Shown: positions 48,881 to 61,679, counted from the first letter of the stretch. The stretch is 64,000 bases of DNA from Rhizobium sp. G21 (GCF_014158035.1 NZ_JACFXW010000001.1:1860001-1924000); one strand, 5' to 3'. The notes: generated from the sequence alone by a model not told the origin. Program-made: numbers and translations.

Positions 48881-49825
48881 ATGGCCAATCCGAGAAAGAT
48901 CATCATCGACACAGACCCCGGCCAGGACGATGCAGCCGCCATCATGCTCGCGCTCGGCTCGCCGCAAGAGCTCGACCTTCTCGGCGTCACGACGGTCGCC
49001 GGCAATGTGCCGCTGTCGCGCACGCAGACCAACGCCCGCATCGTCTGCGAGTTTGCCGGTCGTCCCGACGTGAAGGTCTTCGCCGGCTGCGAGCGTCCCT
49101 TGAAGCGGCCGCCGGTGACGGCGGAATATGTCCATGGACCGACCGGCCTGGATGGTCCCGAACTCTTCGAACCCACCATGCCGCTGCAGGCGATGAACGG
49201 CGTCGACTTCATCATCGACACGCTCCGGACGCATGAGGCGGGGACCGTGACGCTCTGCACGCTCGGGCCGATGACGAATGTGGCCACCGCCTTCCAGCGC
49301 GCGCCCGACATCATCGCGCGCGTGAAGGAAGTGGTGATGATGGGCGGCGCCTATTTCGAAGTCGGAAACATCACGCCGGCGGCCGAGTTCAACATCTATG
49401 TCGATCCGGAAGCCGCAGACATCGTTTTCAAGTCCGGCGTGCCCATCGTGATGATGCCGCTCGACCTGACGCACAAGGTTTTGACGTTGAAAGCGCGTGT
49501 CGAAAAGATCCGCGCGCTGGGCAACCGCGCGGGCGTGGCGCTCGCCGATATGCTCGATTTCTTCGAGCGTTTCGACGTCGAGAAATACGGCTCCGACGGC
49601 GGGCCGCTGCATGACCCGACCGTAATCGCCTATCTCATCAAGCCGGAAATCTTTTCGGGTCGCCACTGCAATGTCGAGATCGAACTTGCTTCTGAACTGA
49701 CGCTGGGCATGACCGTGGTGGACTGGTGGCGCGTGACCAAGCGCGAGAAGAACGCCATGGTGATGAAGGATATCGACGCCCAGGCCTTCTTCGACCTGTT
49801 GACGGAGCGGGTCGGACGCCTTTGA
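48881..49825 (+). CDS. Ribonucleoside hydrolase (inosine-uridine nucleosidase family)
   Basis: These enzymes cleave the N-glycosidic bond of nucleosides for salvage. The 314-residue product begins with the calcium-binding signature IIIDTDPGQDDAAAIMLA (Asp residues at about 10, 14 and 15). Other family motifs are VTTVAGNVPLSRT, TLGPMTNVATA, MGGAYFEVGNITPAAEFN and the active-site His in GPLHDPTVIAYL. Substrate preference among nucleosides cannot be read. It is divergent from ibpA. Confidence 0.93.
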   Translation: MANPRKIIIDTDPGQDDAAAIMLALGSPQELDLLGVTTVAGNVPLSRTQTNARIVCEFAGRPDVKVFAGCERPLKRPPVTAEYVHGPTGLDGPELFEPTMPLQAMNGVDFIIDTLRTHEAGTVTLCTLGPMTNVATAFQRAPDIIARVKEVVMMGGAYFEVGNITPAAEFNIYVDPEAADIVFKSGVPIVMMPLDLTHKVLTLKARVEKIRALGNRAGVALADMLDFFERFDVEKYGSDGGPLHDPTVIAYLIKPEIFSGRHCNVEIELASELTLGMTVVDWWRVTKREKNAMVMKDIDAQAFFDLLTERVGRL

Positions 49826-49848
49826 TTGCATCCGTAAGCGAGTTAAAG

Positions 49849-49877
49849 CGGTCTCAGGAAACTGGGGCCGTTTTTTT
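49849..49877 (+). terminator. Terminator after the nucleoside hydrolase
   Basis: Nine-base-pair stem (49849-49857 with 49862-49870, two wobbles), GAAA loop and a T7 tail. Confidence 0.88.
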
Positions 49878-49887
49878 ATGCCAACAA

Positions 49888-49918
49888 ATGAAAAGGGAGC
49901 GGCCCGAAGACCGCTCCC
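49888..49918 (-). terminator. Terminator-like hairpin facing groEL
   Basis: On the minus strand GGGAGCGG (49911-49918) pairs with CCGCTCCC (49895-49902), followed by TTTT. It would stop transcripts reading out of groEL. Confidence 0.7.
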
Positions 49919-49940
49919 CAATTCTGATCGGCAGATCAGA

Positions 49941-51715
<1,775 letters not shown>

Positions 51716-51756
51716 TCATTGCCCATTGGTTTGCTTGAATTTGACGAGATCGGCAA

Positions 51757-52053
51757 TCAGCCGATGATGCCCATGATGTCGGATTCCTTCATGATCAGAA
51801 GGTCTTCGCCATCGAGCTTGACTTCGGTGCCCGACCACTTGCCGAACAGGACGCGGTCGCCGGCCTTGACGTCGAGAGCGACGAGATTGCCCTTGTCGTC
51901 ACGAACGCCGGAGCCGACGGCGACGATTTCGCCTTCCTGCGGCTTTTCCTTGGCGGTGTCGGGGATGATGATGCCGCCCTTGGTCTTTTCTTCGGATGCA
52001 ACGCGGCGAACGACGACGCGGTCATGAAGCGGACGGAAATTGGTGCTTGCCAT
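51757..52053 (-). CDS. groES: Co-chaperonin GroES (Hsp10)
   Basis: GroES caps the GroEL cavity. The 98-residue product has the mobile loop [20 protein letters not shown] (about residues 16-35) and the dome strands [20 protein letters not shown]. It is first gene of groESL. Confidence 0.97.
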   Translation of the reverse strand: MASTNFRPLHDRVVVRRVASEEKTKGGIIIPDTAKEKPQEGEIVAVGSGVRDDKGNLVALDVKAGDRVLFGKWSGTEVKLDGEDLLIMKESDIMGIIG

Positions 52054-52106
52054 TGTCTGTTTCCTCGATCAAATGACATTACCGGGTCAGGCCCGGGGAA
52101 AGGTTG

Positions 52107-52133
52107 TTAGCACTCCCTCCTGTGGAGTGCTAG
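52107..52133 (-). promoter_or_regulatory. CIRCE operator upstream of groES
   Basis: TTAGCACTC-N9-GAGTGCTAG (plus-strand reading) matches the CIRCE inverted repeat with one deviation in the last base. HrcA bound here represses groESL at normal temperature. Confidence 0.93.
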
Positions 52134-52141
52134 CGGCCTGG

Positions 52142-52170
52142 ATTTAGGTTCGAGGCGGGCGAGAGTCAAG
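52142..52170 (-). promoter_or_regulatory. groESL promoter, RpoH/sigma-70 overlapping type
   Basis: On the minus strand CTTGAC (52165-52170) and CTAAAT (52142-52147) are 17 bp apart. The CIRCE operator starts 8 bp downstream, at the expected transcript start. Confidence 0.7.
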
Positions 52171-52217
52171 GTTCCGCCGTCGGAAAAATATTTCGACAAG
52201 GTAAATGCGGGACCAGA

Positions 52218-53581
52218 ATGAGCGATCTCGAACAGCTCCCCGCACGCCCCGCCCATCCGAGTTTCGGCGACGCCGTGCGCGTCTGGGGCAGGATCGGCGT
52301 GCTCAGCTTCGGCGGCCCGGCCGGACAGATCGCCCTGATGCATCGCGAACTCGTGGACGAGCGGCGCTGGATCTCCGAAAGCCGCTTTTTGCATGCGCTC
52401 AATTTCTGCATGTTGCTGCCGGGCCCGGAAGCGCAACAGCTCGCGACCTATATAGGCTGGCTTCTACATGGCTGGCGCGGCGGTCTGATGGCCGGTCTGC
52501 TCTTCGTCGCGCCGGGTTTCCTGGTCATTCTCGCTCTTTCCGCCATCTACGCCGTCTGGGGCCAGACCGGGCTGCTGGACAGCGCCTTCATGGGCTTGAA
52601 GGCGGCTGTGCTGGTGATCGTCGTCGAGGCGCTGATCCGTGTCGGCAAACGGTCGCTCAAGAACAATGTGATGCGCGCCGTCGCAATCACGGCCTTCGTT
52701 GCGCTCTTCGCCTTCGCGGCGCCCTTTCCTCTGGTGATCCTCGCGGCGGCGCTGATCGGCTATGCCGGCTTCCGCTTCGCGCCAGATGTGTTTTCAGCCG
52801 GGGGCATCACGCCGCCGGCGCGGATCTGCCGGCCGTCATCGATGCGGATCATCCGGGACGGCCGGCCAGTTGGCGCGGCTCGCTTCTCGCCACGCTCGTG
52901 TGGACGACGCTATGGGCCGCCCCTTTCGGACTTCTCTTCGCCTTCGGCCTCGAATCGAGCGTTTATGTCGACATCAGCCTGTTCTTCTCGAAAATGGCCG
53001 TCGTCACCTTCGGCGGAGCCTATGCGGTTCTCTCCTATGTCGCGCAACAGGCGGTCGATCATTACCAATGGCTGAAGCCGGGCGAGATGTTGGATGGACT
53101 CGGGCTCGCCGAGACGACGCCGGGGCCGCTGGTTCTGGTGCTGAGCTTCGTCGGTTTCATCGCCGGATTTCGCGGATCAGGCGCGTTGTCGCCGCTCGCG
53201 GGCGGCGCGCTCGGGGCGACGCTCACGACCTGGGTGACCTTTGCGCCCTGCTTTCTCTGGATTTTCCTCGGCGCGCCCTGGATCGAGCGACTGCGCGCCA
53301 ATCGGGCGCTCTCGGGAGCGATGACCGCCATATCGGCGGCGGTCACCGGGGTGATCTTCAATCTGGCGCTCTGGTTCGCAACGCATGTCGTCTTTGGCCG
53401 GCATGTCGCGATCGAGGCCGGCCCCTTCCGCATGAGTCTTCCGGACCCGACGTCGGTGAATCTCGTCCAACTTGCGCTGACGATGCTGGCGGCCATTGCA
53501 CTTTTCAGGTTCAGGCTCGGCGTGTTCAGGACGCTGGCCCTTCTCGCCGGCGCCGGCGTGCTGGTCGGGCAGGCGTTCTGA
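52218..53581 (+). CDS. chrA: Chromate efflux transporter ChrA; frame broken in the middle
   Basis: The CHR-family transporter exports chromate. Both halves carry the CHR motif: FGGPAGQIALMHRE (about 30-43) with LPGPEAQQLATYIG in the first half, and FGGAYAVLSYVAQQAV with ETTPGPLVLVLSFVGF in the second. About 10-12 membrane helices are present. The frame changes near residue 195; one G added to the G5 run at 52800-52804 gives SAGGHHAAGADL and 454 residues. Substrate assignment is by family only. Confidence 0.88.
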
Positions 53582-53635
53582 TCGGCGTAGCCGAAGAGAC
53601 TTGCCAATTTTCCGATCCCTGTCATAACCCGTGGC

Positions 53636-54337
53636 ATGACCGACAAACGCGCCTTGCCTCAAAAATCCGATTTCGCCCATGTCACCGAATGGGTGTTCGA
53701 CCTCGACAACACGCTCTATCCGCATCACGTCGATCTCTTCGCACAGATCGACCGCAATATGACCGCGTTCGTGGCGGAGCTTCTCGACCTTGCGCCCGAG
53801 GACGCGCGCAAGCTGCAGAAACAGTATTATTATGACCACGGCACGACATTGCGCGGCTTGATGCATCATCACGGCATCGAGCCGGCGGCCTTTCTGGAAG
53901 CCGCCCATCGCATCGACTATTCGGGGCTGGCCGTGGACGAAGGCCTGAGCGAGGCGATCAAGGCGCTGCCGGGACGAAAATTCATTCTCACCAACGGCAC
54001 GGTCAAACATGCCGAGGAAGCCGCCCGAGCGCTCGGCATTCTCCATCATTTCGAAGACATCTTCGATATCGTCGCGGCGGATTTCGTGCCGAAGCCGGCC
54101 GGTTCGACCTACGACAAATTCGCGAGCCTGCACCGGGTGGAAACCCGAAAAGCCGCGATGTTCGAGGATCTTCCGCGCAATCTCGAAATCCCGCGCGCGC
54201 TCGGCATGAAGACGGTGCTGATTGTTCCGCAGAGCAAGGAACATTATCTCGAACGGTGGGAAATCCCCGACGAGAACGATCCGACGATCGATCACATCAC
54301 GGACAATCTCGCGGATTTTCTCCGCGCCGTCGTCTGA
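53636..54337 (+). CDS. HAD-family pyrimidine 5'-nucleotidase-like phosphatase
   Basis: The 233-residue product has HAD motif I FDLDNTLYP (about residues 22-30), motif II FILTNGTVKHA, and motif III/IV in VPKPAGSTYDKF and AAMFEDLPRNLEIP. This is the SDT1/PHM8-like pyrimidine 5'-nucleotidase arrangement common in rhizobia upstream of dapD. The natural substrate is likely a pyrimidine nucleotide but is not shown. Confidence 0.88.
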   Translation: MTDKRALPQKSDFAHVTEWVFDLDNTLYPHHVDLFAQIDRNMTAFVAELLDLAPEDARKLQKQYYYDHGTTLRGLMHHHGIEPAAFLEAAHRIDYSGLAVDEGLSEAIKALPGRKFILTNGTVKHAEEAARALGILHHFEDIFDIVAADFVPKPAGSTYDKFASLHRVETRKAAMFEDLPRNLEIPRALGMKTVLIVPQSKEHYLERWEIPDENDPTIDHITDNLADFLRAVV

Positions 54338-54482
54338 TCCCGAAGCTGAACGGGTCATTCAGGCCCTGTTCAGCGCCCTTCCTCTATTCATGTCGTCAAC
54401 GTCGCAGCCGGATATCTCAGGCGCGGCGATGACAAAGCCGGTTCCTCCCCTGCCCGGCCACGACCAGAGAAAGGTTGACATC

Positions 54483-55001
54483 ATGAACGCCAAGACCCTC
54501 ATCGCCTCCACACTCGCGCTCGCCGTCGCAGCCTCCAGCGGCGTCGCGTTTGCCGCATCCACCACGCCGACCGGCGCCGCAAAGGATCCCGCCAAGCGCG
54601 AACAGCGCGTCGCCTTCATGATCAAGCGGCTCGACGCCGACAAGGACGGCAAGGTTTCCAAGCAGGAAATGCAGGCCGCGATGAACGCCACCCTTTCGGT
54701 GGTGGATTCCAACAAGGACGGGTTCCTGTCGAAGCAGGAAGTCGAAGCCGGCAAGGACGCGCTCAAGGCCTATCGCCAGAAGGTGAAGGCCGAACCGAAT
54801 GCGGCGCCCGTAAAACCGGCCCGGCTGCCGAATGGCGTGATCAAGCATTTCGACCGGATCGACGCCAACAAGGACGGCAAGCTGTCGAAAGAGGAGCTCG
54901 ACCGCGTCGCCGACCGCATGTTCCAGCGCCGCGACGCCAACAAGGACGGCTTCATCACCGCCCAGGAATTCCTGGCCAAAAAGGGCAAGAAGCAGGGCTG
55001 A
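54483..55001 (+). CDS. Secreted EF-hand calcium-binding protein
   Basis: The 172-residue product has a signal peptide (about 24 residues, ending VAFAAS) and four EF-hand loops. They are DADKDGKVSKQE (about 54), DSNKDGFLSKQE (about 78), DANKDGKLSKEE (about 123) and DANKDGFITAQE (about 147). All loops keep the Asp and Glu ligands, so calcium binding is likely. It is probably periplasmic. The role is unknown; such proteins are common in rhizobia. Confidence 0.85.
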   Translation: MNAKTLIASTLALAVAASSGVAFAASTTPTGAAKDPAKREQRVAFMIKRLDADKDGKVSKQEMQAAMNATLSVVDSNKDGFLSKQEVEAGKDALKAYRQKVKAEPNAAPVKPARLPNGVIKHFDRIDANKDGKLSKEELDRVADRMFQRRDANKDGFITAQEFLAKKGKKQG

Positions 55002-55034
55002 CCCGCTTCAAGCCATGACCTCGCGGCGTCTCCG

Positions 55035-55909
55035 TCAGGAGGCGCCGTTTTCCTTTTCATAGAAACGCTTCATGATGGCGCAGGCTTCTTCGGCGGTGTT
55101 GACGAAGCTGATCAACTCGACATCCTCGGGGGCGATCGTTCCGAATTCGGCCAACGCGTCGAAATCGACGACCCTGCGCCAGAACTGCTCGCCGAACAGG
55201 ATCAGCGGCACTTTCGCCATGCGACCGGTCTGCATCAGCGTGATTGTTTCGAACAATTCGTCCAGCGTTCCGAAGCCGCCCGGAAACACCGTCACCGCCT
55301 TGGCGCGCATCAGGAAATGCATCTTGCGAATGGCGAAATAGTGGAAGTTGAAGCTGAGCTCCGGGGTCACATACGAGTTCGGCGCCTGCTCATGCGGCAG
55401 CACGATGTTGAGCCCGATCGACGGCGCGCCGACATCGTCAGCGCCGCGATTGCCGGCTTCCATCACGCCCGGGCCGCCGCCGGTGACCACGACATACTCC
55501 TTGTAGTCATGGCCTGCGGACCATTCCGAGCACAGGCGGGCGAATTTGCGCGCTTCTTCGTAGAAAACCGAGGCTGCCTCGAGATTGGCTTTCTGTCCAG
55601 CGTTCTTGGCCGCCCAAGCCTTCTGGCCGGGGGCGGGAATGCGCGCCCCGCCGAACATGACCACCGTCGAGCGGATGCCATATTCGGTCAGCATCATCTC
55701 GACCTTGAGCAATTCGAGCTGCAGCCGGACCGGGCGGAGCTCTTCGCGGCAGAGAAAATCGTTGTCTGCGAAGGCGAGGCGATAGGCGGGCGACAGCGAT
55801 TGGGGGTTCCGGGGATGCGCTCGGCGCGCTTGAGGTCGCTGCGGCTGCTGCGCAAGGGATCCCACACGCCGTCCTTGCGCCTGAGTTCGTCGGTTTTCCC
55901 CTTTGCCAT
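55035..55909 (-). CDS. LOG-family protein (YgdH/type II-like); frame broken near 5' end
   Basis: LOG proteins of this fold include cytokinin riboside 5'-monophosphate phosphoribohydrolases. The product shows VVMFGGARIPAPGQ, VVTGGGPGVMEAGNRGA and the signature PGGFGTLDELFE. The N-terminus (MAKGKTDELRRKDGVWDPL) is in another frame. Adding one base to G5 at 55802-55806 joins them into 291 residues. ATG 55921 is an alternative start. It is divergent from dapD. A general nucleotide-recycling role is as likely as cytokinin production. Confidence 0.87.
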
Positions 55910-55995
55910 GCTTATTTCCATCCGCTATAGAGCCGCGACCGGCCCAGTTTTTCGCTATTCTGGCAGGATAATCCTTCAAAGCTTAAGGAATTCCC

Positions 55996-56853
55996 ATGAC
56001 CGTCCATGACCTCGCCTCGCTCGAAAAGACCATCGACGCCGCCTTCGACAATCGCGATTCCGTCTCGACCTCGACCACGGGCGAGATCCGCGACGCCGTC
56101 GAAACCGCGCTGAACCTGCTCGACGCCGGCAAGGCGCGCGTGGCGACTCGCGGCGAGGACGGCTCCTGGACCGTGCATCAGTGGCTCAAAAAGGCGGTTC
56201 TGCTCTCCTTCCGCCTCAACGCCATGGAAATCATCAAGGGCGGCCCGGGCGATTCCACCTGGTGGGACAAGGTGCCGTCGAAATTCGACGGCTGGAGCGC
56301 CAACGAATTCGAGAAGGCAGGGTTCCGCGCCGTGCCGAACGCCGTCGTCCGTCGCTCGGCCTATATCGCCCCCAACGCCATCCTGATGCCGTCCTTCGTC
56401 AATCTCGGCGCCTATGTCGGCGAGGGCACGATGGTCGACACCTGGGCCACCGTCGGCTCCTGCGCCCAGATCGGCAAGCATGTGCATCTTTCGGGCGGCG
56501 TCGGCATCGGCGGCGTGCTGGAGCCGATGCAGGCCGGCCCGACCATCATCGAGGACAACTGCTTCATCGGCGCCCGCTCTGAAGTCGTCGAAGGCTGCAT
56601 CGTGCGCGAAGGCTCGGTGCTCGGCATGGGCGTGTTCATCGGCAAGTCCACCAAGATCGTCGACCGCGCCACCGGCGAGGTGACCTATGGCGAAGTGCCG
56701 CCCTATTCCGTCGTCGTCGCCGGCTCGATGGGCAGCGGCAACCTCATGCCGAACGGCGTCGTCGCGCCCAATCTCTACTGCGCCGTCATCGTCAAGCGCG
56801 TCGACGCCCAGACCCGCTCCAAGACCGGCATCAACGAATTGCTGCGTGATTGA
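55996..56853 (+). CDS. dapD: 2,3,4,5-tetrahydropyridine-2,6-dicarboxylate N-succinyltransferase
   Basis: DapD acylates tetrahydrodipicolinate in the succinylase branch of lysine/diaminopimelate synthesis. The 285-residue product has an N-terminal helical domain and a left-handed beta-helix of hexapeptide repeats (about residues 115-240), including [20 protein letters not shown] and [16 protein letters not shown]. It is followed by a terminator and dapE, the next-but-one enzyme of the pathway. Confidence 0.96.
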   Translation: MTVHDLASLEKTIDAAFDNRDSVSTSTTGEIRDAVETALNLLDAGKARVATRGEDGSWTVHQWLKKAVLLSFRLNAMEIIKGGPGDSTWWDKVPSKFDGWSANEFEKAGFRAVPNAVVRRSAYIAPNAILMPSFVNLGAYVGEGTMVDTWATVGSCAQIGKHVHLSGGVGIGGVLEPMQAGPTIIEDNCFIGARSEVVEGCIVREGSVLGMGVFIGKSTKIVDRATGEVTYGEVPPYSVVVAGSMGSGNLMPNGVVAPNLYCAVIVKRVDAQTRSKTGINELLRD

Positions 56854-56870
56854 GGCGCAGCGACGCCATG

Positions 56871-56899
56871 CGGCGCGCTGCCTGGCGCGCCGTTTTTTT
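56871..56899 (+). terminator. Terminator after dapD
   Basis: A perfect eight-base-pair stem (56871-56878 with 56885-56892) with a T7 tail. Confidence 0.88.
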
Positions 56900-56941
56900 C
56901 CCCGTGACAGAGCCGCCGTCATCGGCTAACGCTTGGCCATC

Positions 56942-58136
56942 ATGCCTGTCACCGATCCGATTGAAAATCTTCAAAAGCTCATCCGTTGCCCTTCCGTGAC
57001 GCCCGACGAGGGCGGCGCGCTGGCGCTGCTCGAATCCCTGCTGACGCCGCTCGGCTTCAAGGTCGAGCGCATGACGATGAGCGAGGCGGGAACGCCCGAT
57101 ATCGTCAATCTCTATGCACGGCTCGGCGATGACGGCCCGCATCTGATGTTCGCCGGCCATACCGATGTCGTGCCTGTCGGCGACGAGGCCGCCTGGAGCC
57201 ATCCGCCCTTCGGCGCCGAGATCCATGACGGCCTGATGTTCGGACGCGGCGCCGTCGACATGAAAGGCGGCGTCGCCTGCTTTGCCGCCGCTGTCGCCCG
57301 CCATATCGAAAAGCACGGGCTCCCCAAGGGATCGATTTCCTTCCTGATCACCGGCGACGAGGAAGGCCCCGCCGTCAACGGCACGGTGAAACTGCTGGAA
57401 TGGGCGCATGGCCGGGGCGAGCGCTGGGACGGCTGCCTGGTGGGCGAGCCCACCAATCCCGAGCAACTCGGCGACATGATCAAGATCGGCCGTCGCGGCT
57501 CGGTCTCGGGCGCAGTCACGGTGCATGGGGTGCAGGGCCATGTCGCCTATCCGCATCTCGCCGACAATCCGGTGCGCTCGGCGCTCGCCATGGCGACCGC
57601 GCTGATGGAGACGCCTTTCGATCACGGCACGGATGATTTCCAGCCGTCGAACATGGAAGTGACGACGATCGACGCCGGCAACAAGGCGACCAACGTCATT
57701 CCCGCCAAGGTCGGCTTCGCCTTCAACATCCGCTTCAACGACGCCTGGACGGCCGACACCGTCAAAGCCGAGATCGTCCGCAGGCTCGACCAGGCCGCTG
57801 CATCCTCGCCCTTGCGGCCCGGCCGCGAGCCGGCGCGCTACGATCTGGGCTGGGCCGAGCGGCCGAGCCATGTGTTCCTGACCCGCGACGAGCGGCTGAT
57901 CGGCACGCTGTCGCGCGCCATCGAAGCGGCATACGGGGACCACGCCCAAACTGTCGACCACGGGCGGCACGTCGGACGCCCGCTTCATAAAGGATTACTG
58001 CCCGGTGGTCGAGTTCGGCCTGGTCGGCCAGACCATGCATATGGTCGACGAGCGCGTGAGCGTGTCGGAACTCGAAGCGTTGACGCGGATCTATGAAACG
58101 TTCATCGCCGACTGGTTCAGAGATGCCGGGGCGTGA
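56942..58136 (+). CDS. dapE: Succinyl-diaminopimelate desuccinylase DapE; frame broken near 3' end
   Basis: DapE removes succinate to give LL-diaminopimelate. Zinc-ligand motifs are visible: [13 protein letters not shown] (His, about residues 67-79), [10 protein letters not shown] and [12 protein letters not shown] with the catalytic Glu. The dimer domain includes [12 protein letters not shown]. The written frame derails near 57935. Removing one base from GGGG at 57935-57938 recovers [20 protein letters not shown], with the last zinc His in [10 protein letters not shown], and a stop at 58136 (397 residues). The ATG at 56942 is preferred over TTG 56933. Confidence 0.9.
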
Positions 58137-58719
58137 GGAAGTCATCTATTATCTGAATGGCCTGTGGCTGCTGATCCGCGGCCGCAGCGAGGGCTTTCAG
58201 TGGCTCGACCTGAGCGACCGCGGTTTCTGGCGGTCATGGTGGGCGATTTTCTATTGCCTGCCGCCCATTCTCCTCGATCTCTGGGGAACGCGGGCCGTCT
58301 ATCTCCAGGGCATGCCGGAAAACACCCATCTCGGCAATGGTTTCTGGTCGGGCCTGCTGTTTCTCGACCTTCTGTCCTGGACCGCGCCCTACGCCATTCT
58401 CTACGCCGCCATGAGCGCCGCAGGCTATGCCTCGCATTTTCGTCCAGCTGTCGTTCTTCTCAACTGGCTGAGCGTCCCGGTGCAATGGGCGCTGATGGCC
58501 ATATCCGTCTCGCTGATCGTTGCGCCCGCCAATGTCGATCTGCAAGCCTCGATCGCGCTCGTTCTCTACCTCGTCTCCGGCTATGCGCATGTCATGGTCA
58601 TGCTGCAGCTGACCGAACGCAAGGCGCTGCCGGCCACGGCTTTCGTCATCGCCATCACGGCAGGTTCGATGCTCACCCAATATTACGCCATCGACGCGCT
58701 CGGTCTATCCTTCGGCTGA
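58123..58719 (+). CDS. Polytopic membrane protein of unknown function
   Basis: The product is about 198 residues from ATG 58123, which overlaps the dapE end by 14 bp (58093 is an alternative start). It has about five membrane helices (residues about 40-60, 80-105, 115-145, 150-165 and 172-192). Similar proteins follow dapE in many rhizobial genomes. No domain is recognised. Its 3' end overlaps convergent truA by 15 bp. Confidence 0.75.
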   Translation: MPGREEVIYYLNGLWLLIRGRSEGFQWLDLSDRGFWRSWWAIFYCLPPILLDLWGTRAVYLQGMPENTHLGNGFWSGLLFLDLLSWTAPYAILYAAMSAAGYASHFRPAVVLLNWLSVPVQWALMAISVSLIVAPANVDLQASIALVLYLVSGYAHVMVMLQLTERKALPATAFVIAITAGSMLTQYYAIDALGLSFG

Positions 58720-59499
58720 CTCGTCGTCATCGAGCGTCAGAAGCGTCGACAGGTCGCCGTAATCCACCTGCATGAAAAACAGACCATGCGGCGGCGCGAC
58801 CGGTCCACAGCGGGCGCGATCACGCGCGAGCAGCGCCTCGCGAATGTCGAGTGCGCTCCATTTCCCCTCGCCCACCATCTTCAATGTGCCGGCGAAGGAG
58901 CGGATCTGATTGTGCAGGAAGCTCTGCGCCGAGGCGCGGATCTCGACATAGTCGCCGTTGCGCGTGACATCGACCCGCTCGATCGTGCGGCGCGGGTTCT
59001 TCGCCTGGCAATGCGACGAGCGGAAGGTGGTGAAATCGTGATAGCCGACGAATTCCTGCGCCGCCTCATGCATGCGCTCCGCATCGAGCGGCTTCTTCAC
59101 ATGCCAGGCGCGCTCGGCGTCGATGGCCGACGGCGCCATGCGGTTGATGATGCGATAGAGATAATGGCGTTTTGTGGCGGAGAAACGAGCGTCGAAGGTG
59201 GTCGGGACCTGCTCGGCCGAGAGAATGGCGACCCGCTCCTCCTCCATGGCGAGATGGGCGTTGACGGCATTGGCCACGGTCGCCGCCTTCCAGTCTCGGC
59301 TCAGATCGACATGGCAGACCTGGCCGAACGCGTGAACGCCGGAATCGGTGCGGCCGGCGGCGCGCAGCGACACCTCTTCGCCGCTCATCGCGAAAATGGC
59401 CTTTTCGATGGCGCCCTGCACCGATTTGCCGTTGTCCTGCCGCTGCCAGCCGACATAGGGCACGCCGTCATATTCGACGATCATCTTGTAACGCGGCAT
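58705..59499 (-). CDS. truA: tRNA pseudouridine(38-40) synthase TruA
   Basis: TruA modifies U38-U40 in the anticodon arm. The 264-residue product shows [12 protein letters not shown], the catalytic motif [16 protein letters not shown] (Asp at about residue 52) and [12 protein letters not shown] late motif [16 protein letters not shown] also matches. Its start overlaps the fmt stop by one base (TGATG), so the two are translationally coupled. Confidence 0.95.
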   Translation of the reverse strand: MPRYKMIVEYDGVPYVGWQRQDNGKSVQGAIEKAIFAMSGEEVSLRAAGRTDSGVHAFGQVCHVDLSRDWKAATVANAVNAHLAMEEERVAILSAEQVPTTFDARFSATKRHYLYRIINRMAPSAIDAERAWHVKKPLDAERMHEAAQEFVGYHDFTTFRSSHCQAKNPRRTIERVDVTRNGDYVEIRASAQSFLHNQIRSFAGTLKMVGEGKWSALDIREALLARDRARCGPVAPPHGLFFMQVDYGDLSTLLTLDDDESAEG

Positions 59500-60434
59500 C
59501 AGCCGATCCTCGCGCCTGGGGCGATGGGAAGCCCGCGCAGGAAATCGCCCGCGTCGAGCGGCTTGCCTCCCGCCTTCTGCAGCCTCAGCAGGCGCACCGC
59601 GCCTTCGCCGCAGGCGATAGTGAGACGATCATCCAGCGCCACGCCGGGCTCGCCCGCGCCCGAGGCGCGCTCGGAGGCTAGCACTTTCACACGCTCGAGC
59701 TTGCCGCCGAACTCCGCCTCGAACCAGGCACCCGGAAAGGGCGCAAGGCCGCGGATATGGTTGTGCACCTCGGCGGCGTTTTTCGTAAAGTTGATGCGCG
59801 TCTCGTCCTTGCTGATCTTGGCGGCGTAGAGCACGCCGTCTTCAGGCTGCGGCGTGAGCGTCAGTCTTCCCGCCTCGAGCGCAGCCATCGCCTCGACCAT
59901 CAGGCCTGCGCCGATCTCCGACAAGGCGTCATGCAGTTCACCGGCGGTCATTGTCTCGGAGATAGCGATCTCGCGGGTCATCGCCACCGGGCCGGTGTCG
60001 AGCCCCTTGTCCATCTTCATCACCATCATCCCGGTCTTTGCATCTCCGGCCATGATGGCGCGCTGGATGGGCGCGGCGCCACGCCAGCGCGGCAGAAGCG
60101 AGGCATGGCCGTTATAGCAGCCCAGCCGCGTGCCCTCCAGGATCGAGACCGGCAGCAGCAATCCATAGGCGACGACGATGGCGACATCGGCCCCGAGCGC
60201 CTTGAACGCTTCCACATCCTCGGCCGCCTTGAAGTTTACCGGCGTGCGCACTGGAATGCCCAAATCTTCGGCTGCCTTATGGACCGGCGACGGCGTCAGT
60301 TCCAGCCCGCGCCTCCCCGCCGGCCGCGGCGGTTGCGAATAGACGGCGACGATGTCGTGACCTGCGGCGTGCAACGCTTTGAGCACGGGCGCGGAAAAAT
60401 CGGGCGTTCCCATGAAAATGATTCTGAGCGGCAT
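59499..60434 (-). CDS. fmt: Methionyl-tRNA formyltransferase
   Basis: Fmt formylates initiator Met-tRNA using 10-formyl-THF. The 311-residue product begins [18 protein letters not shown] and has the catalytic [21 protein letters not shown] (His at about residue 110) and [13 protein letters not shown]. In place of the usual Asn-His-Ser triad text the segment reads YNGHASLLP (Gly where Ile is usual), which keeps the functional Asn and His. The C-terminal OB-like domain is intact. Peptide deformylase normally lies directly upstream, but here two other genes intervene. Confidence 0.94.
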   Translation of the reverse strand: MPLRIIFMGTPDFSAPVLKALHAAGHDIVAVYSQPPRPAGRRGLELTPSPVHKAAEDLGIPVRTPVNFKAAEDVEAFKALGADVAIVVAYGLLLPVSILEGTRLGCYNGHASLLPRWRGAAPIQRAIMAGDAKTGMMVMKMDKGLDTGPVAMTREIAISETMTAGELHDALSEIGAGLMVEAMAALEAGRLTLTPQPEDGVLYAAKISKDETRINFTKNAAEVHNHIRGLAPFPGAWFEAEFGGKLERVKVLASERASGAGEPGVALDDRLTIACGEGAVRLLRLQKAGGKPLDAGDFLRGLPIAPGARIG

Positions 60435-60482
60435 GGCTGATCTCCGGCTGATCGCCCCTTCAAGCCTCTTGAGCGGAGAAGA

Positions 60483-61537
60483 TCAAGCCCCTTGGCTCCC
60501 GACCGCGCGTCGCCAGTCGCTCGGGCTCTGGCCCGAGACGCGCAAAAATTCGCGATTGAAGTTGGATTTGGTCATGAACCCGGCCTCGAGCGCGATCTGC
60601 ACGACGCTTTCCTCTGTGTCGCGCAACAATCGCTGGGCCTCCTTTACGCGGAAGCCGTTCACATATTGCGAGACGGACACGCCATGGCAGCGATTGACGG
60701 CGCGAGAAACGGCGCGGGTGGTTTTGCCGAGCTTGCGCGCGAGCCTGACGAGATTGAGTTCCATATCGCGATAGAGCGCGTTTTTCTCCATCAGCGCGTC
60801 GAGAGCGCGTGCGATGGCCCGGTCTTCCTCGTTGGCCGCCGAGGAGGAGGAAGGCGTTTCTCCGCGCTCTCCCTCCCCGCCGGCATCGTTGTCTTCCGGC
60901 TTGTCCATCCGCGCCGGATCGACAAGCGCGGCCGCGGTCGACAAGACGATCAGACTGACCGTCGTTCCGAACGAGATGATCGCCCCCGAATACCGGCCGG
61001 CGAACACAGCGAGATCGAGACTGATCAGCATGTCGGACAACGCCGAGGCGATCAGCGTCGCCCCCGTGATCTGCAGCGCCCGATAGGACGTGACGACGCC
61101 GTCGAGACGCGACGAGATCAGCCGGTCCGGTCCGCCGCGACTCATCGCCAGCAGCAGCACGCCATAGGCGAGGAAATCGAGAATGATCACCGCGCCGACC
61201 CAATCCCGCGACATCAACAGCAGACCGGAAACCAATACCGGCCAGAGCGCATGCGGCCAGTCCGCGAGACCCGGCCGCGCCGCTCCCCCGTCAATCCGCG
61301 AAACGCCAGGAACGCAGCAGGCGGCAGGATGCTCGCCGTCGTCGCCATCACCGGCTGCAGCGCCGTCGCGCCATATCCCCAACGCGCGCCCACCAGAATG
61401 GACTGGAAGGCAAACAGCGTCATCAATGCGACGAAGGCGAATGCGTCGTCGCCCCGCTCACGCGCGATCCGCGCATAGCGAACCGCAAAGACCGCAAGGA
61501 ACAAGGCGACGACAAAGGGAAGCGGCAGCAGAATCAT
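60483..61537 (-). CDS. Membrane-associated AraC-family regulator; frame broken
   Basis: The N-terminal half has about six or seven membrane helices (residues about 1-205), beginning MILLPLPFVVALFLAVFAVR. The C-terminal part (about 250-345) is an AraC HTH domain: VRLARKLGKTTRAVSRAVNR and VVQIALEAGFMTKSNFNREF. The written frame stops at 61214 after a CCCCC run; adding one base at 61285-61289 gives 351 residues. Membrane sensors fused to AraC domains are known but their signals mostly are not. It sits between fmt and a secreted protein. Confidence 0.8.
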
Positions 61538-61679
61538 CGGCAGTCCATCGGCAAATACAGAAGTGCGATGCTTCTGTCCTTAATCGCGATCCTGCGCGAC
61601 CTCAAACGCGTTTCAGGTCGCCGTTTCCAGCTGCATCGTCATTCTCGTCTCCATTCTTCATCGCAACAGGAGGCGCAGC

